Part shown: positions 31,691 to 37,673 of the stretch, one piece after another | Layout of the letters: each line of letters opens with the position of its first letter | How positions within the stretch are numbered: the first letter of the stretch is position 1 | NCBI GenBank assembly: GCA_018333515.1 | Contig: JAGXSZ010000002.1 | Span: forward strand, 1-37,673 | Length of the DNA stretch: 37,673 nt | Source: Actinomycetota bacterium | GTDB taxonomy: Bacteria > Actinomycetota > Aquicultoria > Aquicultorales > Aquicultoraceae | Reading direction: 5' to 3' | Notes under the pieces: model-generated | Told to the model about the DNA's origin: nothing | The model's database searches: none | What the model saw: only the letters and a program-made list of their open reading frames with translations | Made by a program: the position numbers and the translations under genes

Positions 31691-31757
31691 GCCGTGAATC
31701 TAAACCGCCTCTTTCAAGCGTCACCCGTGAGATGGGGCGGCCCGTGGCGGTTACGGC
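31691..31757 (-). promoter_or_regulatory. foldable leader of the haem-motif gene
   Basis: On the minus strand GCCGTAACCGCC pairs with GGCGGTT and, after a seven-base bulge, ACGGC, making a 12-bp bulged stem. Inside, a second GGCGG-complementary segment (31736-31740) offers an alternative partner for the same strand, as in a two-state switch. The structure ends 23 bp before the ribosome-binding site. It does not match cobalamin, c-di-GMP-I, glycine, fluoride or ZTP consensus that I can recall. Confidence 0.45.
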
Positions 31758-32215
31758 TATGCAAATTTTTCCCGAAGCGGCATCGACTAAACTAATATTT
31801 TCCCTGCTCTATATGGCATAAAGTGGTTGTTTGGCACTGCTTGCGCTTGATGGAGAACCGCCGATTGCGTTTCCGCCGCCCCATGCTTCGAAGCCTAAAA
31901 GTTTAATAAAAGCGCGGGACAGCATAGCTTTTTTCGCAAGAAACACAGAAAACGGCGTCCGGTGACAGGAGAGCGCCGCCACAGTATTGAAATTCATATC
32001 CATATTAGGCGTGAGCTGTGTTGAAAACCAACGGAGTGAATTTTCTTGTCCGCAGCTTGACCTGCCGGAGCCTGCAAGGAGTACCGTCACTTTGTGGTAG
32101 CCATATCAAGCCTGAGGTCGCCCGAGAGCACAGCGCCAGCCGTATATTTGGAGCCGTAGCACCCACAATGGGTGCAAGCAACCTAATGTTCGATGGTTCG
32201 ATTTGGGGAGATATT
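31758..32215. other. intergenic region before the cyclase gene
   Basis: No gene is supported. The frame of the cyclase extends back to 32018 but has no ribosome-binding site there and the extra 66 residues look random. A CACCCACAATGGGTG hairpin lies near 32160-32174. Confidence 0.4.
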
Positions 32216-32860
32216 ATGGTTGAAAACCATGCATACGCGAGTATCTACGACATCTCCGTCGGCATCCATGAGTCGATGCCGACCTGGCCGGGCGACCCGG
32301 GCTTTGAGCGCGCGCCGGTCCATTCGATAAGCGAGGGGGCGTCCTCGGATGTCTCGGTCATTCGGATGGGCAGCCACACCGGCACGCACGTCGACGCGCC
32401 CGCCCATTTCTTACAGGGGGCGCCGACAGTCGAGCAGCTGCCGCTCGATGTGCTCGTCGGTGAGGCGGTGGTCATCGAGGTTAAATCGGAACAAAGCATC
32501 ACACCGCAAGAGCTGAAAGCCGCCGGGATTGTCGGGGAGACCCGGGTGCTTTGCAAGACTAGAAACTCGGCCCTTTGGGAGAGCCCCGAATTCACCGCCG
32601 ATTTCGTCTACTTCACACCGGAAGCGGCGGAGTACCTAGCCGAGTCGGGAGTGAGACTCGTCGGAATAGACTACCTCTCGGTCGGCGCGTATCATCAGGG
32701 AATCGGGGTTCATCGCGCGTTTCTTAAGAGCGGCATCGTCATAGTCGAGGGACTCGATCTATCAGGGGTCGAGGTTGGTCGCTACGAGATAATGTGCTTG
32801 CCGCTAAAGATCATAGGAGCCGATGGCGCGCCGGCGCGAGTGCTGCTCGGCCGGCGGTAA
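32216..32860 (+). CDS. kynurenine-formamidase-like cyclase
   Basis: The 214-residue protein belongs to the KynB/cyclase family of metal hydrolases. The motif H54-x-G-T-H58-x-D60-x-P-x-H64 (GSHTGTHVDAPAH) provides the metal ligands. The N-terminus YDISVGIHESMPTWPGDP is standard, and a later GIDYLSVG motif also fits. KynB hydrolyses N-formylkynurenine, but no kynurenine pathway genes are near and the family includes isatin hydrolases and unknown amidases. ATG 32216 follows GGGGAG. Its stop codon directly abuts the stop of the convergent pstA. Confidence 0.88.
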   Translation: MVENHAYASIYDISVGIHESMPTWPGDPGFERAPVHSISEGASSDVSVIRMGSHTGTHVDAPAHFLQGAPTVEQLPLDVLVGEAVVIEVKSEQSITPQELKAAGIVGETRVLCKTRNSALWESPEFTADFVYFTPEAAEYLAESGVRLVGIDYLSVGAYHQGIGVHRAFLKSGIVIVEGLDLSGVEVGRYEIMCLPLKIIGADGAPARVLLGRR

Positions 32861-33742
32861 TTATTTACCGTTTCGCTTCTCGTACCGGTGCCGGAGCCAT
32901 ACCGATACCGCGTTCATCGAGAGTAAGACGATGAGCAGGACAATGATCGCAGCGGCGGCCAGGTTGCTGAATTCGGCTTGCGGGCGTGAGACCCAACTGA
33001 AAATCTGAATCGGTAAAACCGTGAACCCGTCGAACGGGCTTCTCGGGGCGAACGCGACGAACGAAAGGGCACCGATGAGGATGAGCGGAGCGGTCTCCCC
33101 GATAGCGCGCGATACTGTAAGGATAGAGCCGGTGAAGATGCCGGAGAGCGCCGCGGGCACCACTATGTGGCGTATCGTCTGCCACTTTGTCGCGCCCATG
33201 GCCAGAAAGGCCAGGCGGAGCGAACTCGGCACACTTCGAAGCGCCTCGCGCGAAGTGATTATCATGATGGGGAGAACGAGCAGAGTCATTGTGAGCGCGC
33301 CCGCTAAGACGGTGCGACCGAGCATCATGCCGCGCACAAAAATGGCGAGCCCGAGGATACCATAGACAATGGACGGTACGCCGGCGAGGTTGGCGATATT
33401 GATATCTATGAAATTCATCAACCGGTTCTTAGGGGCATATTCCTCCAAGAAGATGGCGGTTGCGACGCCAATCGGAAATGTGAGGAGCGCCGTTATCGAG
33501 GTTACCCACAGGGTTCCCATCAATGATGAGTGGATACCCGCGCGCTCCGGTATGCGCGACGGGAAGCTAGACAGGAATTGGAAGTCGAGCCAGCCGAGGC
33601 CTTTGCGGAAAACGTCGAACAACAAAGCCGCCAGCACGATTAGCGCAAACGCCGTTGCCATGAGAACCAGGCCGTGGAAGGCCACATCGAGCCTAGCCCT
33701 TCGTTTCAGTCGTCTTTTGAACGCCAATGATTCCTCTTCCAC
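32861..33742 (-). CDS. pstA: phosphate ABC transporter permease PstA
   Basis: The 293-residue inner-membrane permease has about six helices. The PstA pattern includes GIHSSLMGTLWVT, then AIFLEEYAP, then LAGVPSIVYGILG, and the EAA loop that docks PstB (LAFLAMGATKWQTI). GTG 33742 shares one base with the pstC stop (TAGTG) and has GGGAGGTG upstream, so it is coupled. It is the last gene of the operon; the next base begins the stop codon of a convergent gene, so pstB and phoU do not follow. Confidence 0.95.
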   Translation of the reverse strand: MEEESLAFKRRLKRRARLDVAFHGLVLMATAFALIVLAALLFDVFRKGLGWLDFQFLSSFPSRIPERAGIHSSLMGTLWVTSITALLTFPIGVATAIFLEEYAPKNRLMNFIDINIANLAGVPSIVYGILGLAIFVRGMMLGRTVLAGALTMTLLVLPIMIITSREALRSVPSSLRLAFLAMGATKWQTIRHIVVPAALSGIFTGSILTVSRAIGETAPLILIGALSFVAFAPRSPFDGFTVLPIQIFSWVSRPQAEFSNLAAAAIIVLLIVLLSMNAVSVWLRHRYEKRNGK

Positions 33743-34680
33743 TACTCGTACACCTCCCGGTAGCGACGGGTCACCAGTTGCCCCAAGATGTTCATCGCAA
33801 ACGTTACAAGGAAAAGGAGCATGCCGACGGCGAAAATCGTCTTATATACTATTGTGCCGTGTGGCGTGTCGCCCATGCTCACTTGAACGATGTATGCCGT
33901 CATGGTCTGGATGCTTTCCAGGGGATTAAGGGTGAGTTTCGGCGTTGCGCCCGCAGCGAGGGCCACAATCATGGTTTCACCGATGGCACGGGATATCGCC
34001 AGGATGAACGAGGCCATGACGCCTGAGAGTCCGGCCGGCAGGACGATTTTTGTCGCCACCTCGAATCTGGTCGCCCCGAGCGCGAACCCCGCCTCGCGCA
34101 GCGAGCGCGGAACCGCGCCAAGAGCGTCTTCGCTGAGCGAGGAGACCATCGGGATTATCATGATGCCGACGACGATGCTCGCGCTGAGCGCGTTGAAGAT
34201 GCTCAAATCCGGGATGAACGCGCGAAGGAGCGGGGTGACAAACATAAGGGCGAAGTAGCCGTAGACGACGGTCGGGATTCCGGCAAGCACCTCCAGCAAT
34301 GGTTTGACCACCTTACGGACGCCCGGTTTTGCGTAGGTGCTAAGGTAGAGCGCGCTTGCCAGCCCGATAGGCAGCGCCACGAGGCTCGCCCCGACAAGGA
34401 TGATTAGCGTTCCCGCGACGAGCGGCATGATACCGAAGTGTTTGTCGGCGAAGAGCGGTGTCCAACGCGTGTCGGTTAAAAATGCGACGAGCGGCACTTC
34501 CTGGAAGAACGAATATGTCTCCGTTACGAGCGATAAGATTATCCCTACCGTGGTCAGCACCGACATCAGGACGCAGCCGAGCAGAGCCGAATAGATGAGG
34601 CGCTCCTTGATCTTTCGCATTCTGACTTTGGCGGGCGGCAATTCGAACATTGTGTTTTTGGCTTTTTGTTCAGCGTTCAA
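33742..34680 (-). CDS. pstC: phosphate ABC transporter permease PstC
   Basis: The 312-residue permease has a cytoplasmic N-terminus and about six helices, with [21 protein letters not shown] in the middle, then [17 protein letters not shown], and the EAA loop ([17 protein letters not shown]). I chose TTG 34680 because AAGGAG lies seven bases upstream; the GTG at 34689 would sit inside that site. It pairs with PstA to form the channel. It is separated from pstS by a 108-bp gap containing a strong hairpin. Confidence 0.95.
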   Translation of the reverse strand: MNAEQKAKNTMFELPPAKVRMRKIKERLIYSALLGCVLMSVLTTVGIILSLVTETYSFFQEVPLVAFLTDTRWTPLFADKHFGIMPLVAGTLIILVGASLVALPIGLASALYLSTYAKPGVRKVVKPLLEVLAGIPTVVYGYFALMFVTPLLRAFIPDLSIFNALSASIVVGIMIIPMVSSLSEDALGAVPRSLREAGFALGATRFEVATKIVLPAGLSGVMASFILAISRAIGETMIVALAAGATPKLTLNPLESIQTMTAYIVQVSMGDTPHGTIVYKTIFAVGMLLFLVTFAMNILGQLVTRRYREVYE

Positions 34681-34710
34681 AGACGTCACTCCTTGCGTTG
34701 AAAAGCTTTG

Positions 34711-34742
34711 GCATCACCGGCCGTATCGGTCGCCGGTGATGC
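34711..34742 (-). other. intercistronic hairpin between pstS and pstC
   Basis: GCATCACCGGC (34711-34721) and GCCGGTGATGC (34732-34742) form a perfect 11-bp stem over a 10-base loop. No T-run follows on the transcribed strand. Such hairpins after binding-protein genes protect the upstream message and dampen the permease genes, giving excess PstS over PstCA. Confidence 0.7.
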
Positions 34743-34788
34743 CCTTGCCTCATGATATTGTAACATACGTCGATAAGCGCCCGCAGGG

Positions 34789-35757
34789 TTATTCGAGCAG
34801 CTTTAGGTTTTCCTCATACTCCGCGTCGTTGAGCGGTACGTAACCGACTTCGGCGACGAGCGCCCTGCCTTCGGTGAAGTAGAACCTCAAGAATTCCTTG
34901 ACCTCCGGCCGCTCGATCGCCTTTTTGTTCACATAGATGAAGAGGGGTCGCGCGAATGGTTTATAGGTGCCGTCCATGATGGTGGTGTCGTTGGGCTTGA
35001 CCTCGCCGTCTCCGGCATCGATCGCGAGTGCTTTGAGCTTGCTCGCGTTCTCCGCGTAATACGCGTAACCGAAGTAGCCCAACGCGCCTTTGTCGCCGGC
35101 TACACCCTGTACGAGCACATTGTCATCCTCGCTTGCCGTATAGTCGGTGCGGCTCGCGCCGGACTCGCCGTTAACGGTCTCGGTAAAGTAGTCGAAGGTA
35201 CCCGAGTCGGTGCCCGGGCCGTAGAGCACGAGCTTTTCATCCGGCCAGCTGGAGCGAACCTCTTTCCAAGTCTTAATCGTGCTGTCCGGCGCCCATATCT
35301 TCTTGAGTTCGTCGACTGTTATGGATGTAGCCCAGTCATTGCCGTGGTTGACGGCGATCGAAATCCCGTCGTAGGCGATGGGTATCTCGACGTACTCGAT
35401 ACCGTTTTTCTCAGCCGCTTCCTTCTCCTCATCCTTTATGTGCCGGGACGCGTTATTGATGTCAATCTCGCCGGTGGTGAACTTCTTAAAACCGCCGCCC
35501 GTGCCCGACGTGCCGACCGTTACCTGAACGCCCGGGTTGGCAGCTATAAATTCTTCCGCCACCGCTTCGCTAATCGGGGCCACGGTACTTGAACCATCGA
35601 TTTTAGTGGTGCCTGAGATCTCCGACTCGCCGGTGGCGCCCCCGGTGTCTGTTTTGCCGCCCGAGTTGCAGCCGACGACGGCTAGGGCGAGAACGAGCAT
35701 TAGTGCGATAACGGCATAGAGTGAGTGCTTCTGTGATACGCGCGAAAATAGTCTCAT
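34789..35757 (-). CDS. pstS: phosphate-binding lipoprotein PstS
   Basis: The 322-residue protein has a lipoprotein signal peptide with lipobox ALAVVGC and acylated C30. Mature PstS motifs follow: GSSTVAPISEAVAEEF, then TSGTGGGFKKF, INNASRHIKDEE, then AYDGISIAVN, and PGTDSGTFDYF, which bind phosphate through Ser, Thr and backbone amides. AGGAGG precedes ATG 35757 by five bases. It is the first gene of pstS-pstC-pstA and lies downstream of a triple Pho-box repeat. It captures phosphate outside the membrane. Confidence 0.96.
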   Translation of the reverse strand: MRLFSRVSQKHSLYAVIALMLVLALAVVGCNSGGKTDTGGATGESEISGTTKIDGSSTVAPISEAVAEEFIAANPGVQVTVGTSGTGGGFKKFTTGEIDINNASRHIKDEEKEAAEKNGIEYVEIPIAYDGISIAVNHGNDWATSITVDELKKIWAPDSTIKTWKEVRSSWPDEKLVLYGPGTDSGTFDYFTETVNGESGASRTDYTASEDDNVLVQGVAGDKGALGYFGYAYYAENASKLKALAIDAGDGEVKPNDTTIMDGTYKPFARPLFIYVNKKAIERPEVKEFLRFYFTEGRALVAEVGYVPLNDAEYEENLKLLE

Positions 35758-35859
35758 GTAAACCTCCTACAAAATTTGTATGATGTGCGTTCTATGGGCC
35801 CTTCTTCGAACAGCACCTTGGTAAGCATAGCCGTGCTTCAACGGTATGTGGTGAAAAAG

Positions 35860-35888
35860 TTGTAACCATTTTGTTAAAAAAATGTTAA
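35860..35888 (-). promoter_or_regulatory. Pho box: three PhoB/PhoP-type direct repeats
   Basis: On the minus strand TTAACA (35888-35883), TTAACA (35877-35872) and TTACAA (35865-35860) are spaced 11 and 12 bp. This matches the TT(A/T)ACA direct-repeat Pho box of Gram-positive PhoP. It sits about 100 bp upstream of pstS and downstream of phoR, so phosphorylated PhoB is expected to activate pstS here. Confidence 0.8.
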
Positions 35889-35961
35889 CTGGCAATAAGC
35901 TTGGGGAGCGCCTAACGCGATGCCGGGACCGTCCGGCTTTCTAGTGCGCGAAAAGCCTGGT

Positions 35962-37344
35962 TCATCCGATATCCCGGGGCGTCTCGTTCGGGTTGGCGGG
36001 GAAGGTTACATAGAAGGTGCTGCCGATGCCAAGCGAGGTTTCAACGTCGATTATCGCGCCATGGTTTTCGGCGATGTGTTTGACGAGCGAGAGGCCGAGG
36101 CCAGTGCCGCCGGTCTCTCTGCTCCGGGCTTTGTCTACCCGGTAGAAACGCTCGAATATTCTCGGTATCTCGCGCTTGGCCAGTCCGATGCCGCTGTCGA
36201 TGACCGCGAGTCTCGCAAGCCCGGCTACGCTCTCGACACGCACATTGATTTTTCCGCCGGCGGGCGTGTATCGAATCGCGTTGTCGACAAGGTTTCTGAC
36301 CAAAGTAAAAATCTGCTCCCGGTCACCTGCGATACCGGGCACTTCGTTCGCGATATCCCAGTCAAGCTTAAGGTTGCTCGATGCCGCGAGTTGGGAGAAA
36401 CTCGCGCAGACCTCGACGACGACTTCCTCTAGGTCGACCGGGATTCTTTCCGCGGTCTCCTGCGGGTTCTCAAGCTTGGAGAGGTCGATGAGTTCGCGCA
36501 CTAAGCTGATGAGCGTGCTAAGCTCTTTGTCCAGGCGCATGATGAAGACCTTGCTCGAAGCGGGGTCCGTGTCGATGCTGCGCAGGAGATTATCGGACAA
36601 AAGCTTCAAACCGGTCAGCGGCGTCTTAAGCTCGTGCGATACGTTGGCTACGAAGTCTTTTCTTAATCGTTCGACCTGTTTCTGCTGGGTAATGTCGCGG
36701 ATGACCACGAGCGTCTGGTCTTCGCCCAAGCTGTTCGTAATGGGCATGACGCGTATTCTTAGCTGCTTAAAAGGTGACTGTAGCGCCAACTCGTCTATGA
36801 CCTCGCGCTTGTTCACCGCTGATTCTTGAATCGCATGGTCGAGGTCGTAGTTCTTGATGGAATGAACGACCTGATTGCCGATGACATCGGCGGTCGCCAC
36901 ACTAAATATGCCCTCGATGGAAGGGTTGGTCAGCACGACCTCGCCGTTCTGGTTTAATAGGAGGATGCCCTCGGCCATATTGTTGAAGATGAGGTCGGAC
37001 TTGGCCTTCTCGGTACTCAATTCGTCGATGCGCGCCTTTAGTTTTTCGGCCAATTCGTTCAACGATTTCGACAGCTCACCTATCTCGTCGCCTTCGCGAA
37101 CCGGCAATCTCTGCTCGAGGTCGTCGTTGGCCATCCGCTCGGCCATGACTATCATCCGCTTCAAAGGTGTCGTAAACGAGTTCGAAAGCATGTAGCTTGT
37201 TCCGATGACGAGCAGCGACGCGCCTATCGCGACGACGGCTATCAGATAATAGGCGAGGGACGAGCGGAGGACGATGCTGGTGACAGCAAAGGTCAAGACC
37301 GCCAGCAGTGTGTGGCTTACGACTAGTTTTCGCCCTATTCGCAT
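35962..37344 (-). CDS. phoR: PhoR-type sensor histidine kinase
   Basis: The 460-residue kinase has two transmembrane helices (about 8-26 and 31-51) with almost no periplasmic loop, a HAMP domain (about 52-105) and a PAS domain (about 115-225, NNMAEGILLLNQNGEVVLTN). HisKA carries H237 (FVANVSHELKTPLTGL), and the HATPase has NLVDNAIRYTP, DSGIGL and GTGLGLSLV motifs. Lack of a sensory loop is typical of PhoR, which senses phosphate through the Pst/PhoU complex. It overlaps the regulator gene by 10 bases and has GAGGAG before ATG 37344. PhoU is not in the window. Confidence 0.93.
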   Translation of the reverse strand: MRIGRKLVVSHTLLAVLTFAVTSIVLRSSLAYYLIAVVAIGASLLVIGTSYMLSNSFTTPLKRMIVMAERMANDDLEQRLPVREGDEIGELSKSLNELAEKLKARIDELSTEKAKSDLIFNNMAEGILLLNQNGEVVLTNPSIEGIFSVATADVIGNQVVHSIKNYDLDHAIQESAVNKREVIDELALQSPFKQLRIRVMPITNSLGEDQTLVVIRDITQQKQVERLRKDFVANVSHELKTPLTGLKLLSDNLLRSIDTDPASSKVFIMRLDKELSTLISLVRELIDLSKLENPQETAERIPVDLEEVVVEVCASFSQLAASSNLKLDWDIANEVPGIAGDREQIFTLVRNLVDNAIRYTPAGGKINVRVESVAGLARLAVIDSGIGLAKREIPRIFERFYRVDKARSRETGGTGLGLSLVKHIAENHGAIIDVETSLGIGSTFYVTFPANPNETPRDIG

Positions 37345-37673
37345 GGAATTTTCTCCTCGGCTTGGAACTTATAACCGAGGCCGTGTACGGTCTGTATAAA
37401 GGAAAAGCGCGAGTGCTCTTCGATTTTGTTGCGGATGCGCCTTATGTGCACGTCGATGGTGCGGCTCGACGAGTAAAACTCATGGCCCCACACGCGCGCC
37501 GCCAAATCGTGACGTGTGAACAGGACACCGGGCTTTGAGGCGAGCACGTGAAGTAGTTGGAACTCTTTAAGGCGAAGCGAGATCTCGTTGCCGTCGACGG
37601 CGACCGAGTGTTTGGCCGGGTCGATTTTGATGTCTCCCAGTTCGATTATGGTCGGCTGGTTATTGAGCTTATG
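37335..37673 (-). CDS. phoB: PhoB-type response regulator, C-terminal part
   Basis: The frame is open from the right edge for 112 codons to the stop. It encodes the winged-helix output domain: ISLRLKEFQLLHVLASKPG, then RHDLAARVWGHEF, the recognition-helix text RTIDVHIRRIRNKIEE, and VHGLGYKF. The receiver domain is off the edge. Pairing with PhoR and the Pho box before pstS identifies it as the phosphate regulator by context. Its stop overlaps the phoR start by 10 bases. Confidence 0.9.
   Translation of the reverse strand, partial: HKLNNQPTIIELGDIKIDPAKHSVAVDGNEISLRLKEFQLLHVLASKPGVLFTRHDLAARVWGHEFYSSSRTIDVHIRRIRNKIEEHSRFSFIQTVHGLGYKFQAEEKIPCE

Noticed and set aside
35922-35937. terminator after phoR
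   Set aside because: The stem is only five to six base pairs and no T-run follows on the minus strand.
1-37673. CRISPR array or complete phage defence system
   Set aside because: No regularly spaced repeats with spacers were seen; only a toxin-antitoxin pair, a ParB-fold protein and a Fic stump are present.

Overview
The window is a moderately GC-rich stretch of a bacterial chromosome. It reads most like a deep-branching, probably anaerobic actinobacterial lineage known mainly from metagenomes. That placement is inferred from gene content: an MmpS-like domain, a family 3 bacterial eRF1-like protein, an archaeal/methanogen-type thymidylate synthase, a split transketolase, a rubredoxin with a flavin reductase, a PflX-type radical SAM enzyme, frequent GTG/TTG starts and one likely leaderless gene. 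No rRNA is present to confirm it. The 18 G bases at the left end look like a contig-end artefact.

Left part (1-9.5 kb): the start of a membrane sensor runs off the edge. Next come a secreted Gly/Met/Cys-rich protein whose promoter carries 11-bp-spaced direct repeats, an OmpR-type regulator with its histidine kinase, a four-helix membrane protein, an AcuC-like deacetylase behind a strong sigma-70 promoter, QueD, RmuC, an RsbV/RsbW-type partner-switch pair, and a PflX-type radical SAM enzyme.

Accessory segment (9.4-11.9 kb): a tRNA(CAT) resembling tRNA-Ile2 ends at a strong terminator. It is followed by a higBA toxin-antitoxin pair, about 500 bp of non-coding DNA with interleaved inverted repeats, a ParB/sulfiredoxin-fold protein, AT-rich debris and the N-terminal stump of a Fic protein. 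This looks like a decaying island beside a tRNA.

Middle (11.9-27 kb): a family 3 baeRF protein, small unknown proteins including an unlisted 37-residue membrane peptide, an MmpS-like protein, flavin reductase plus rubredoxin, a YhaM-like HD nuclease, thymidylate synthase, two PilZ proteins, an ECF cobalt/nickel transporter (cbiM-cbiQ-cbiO, no N subunit), an S-layer-homology protein, a TPR protein, the CCA-adding enzyme and an unknown membrane-anchored protein.

Right part (27-37.7 kb): tRNA-Val(CAC), a CAP-domain protein, both halves of a transketolase, a secreted haem-motif protein with Thr-rich linkers behind a foldable leader, and a kynurenine-formamidase-like cyclase. A minus-strand phosphate block closes the window: phoB (partial), phoR, a Pho box, pstS, an intercistronic hairpin, pstC and pstA. 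PstB and PhoU are absent, and pstA abuts the convergent cyclase with no gap. The phosphate block is the clearest working unit: PhoR/PhoB would sense limitation and act at the Pho box to raise PstSCA.
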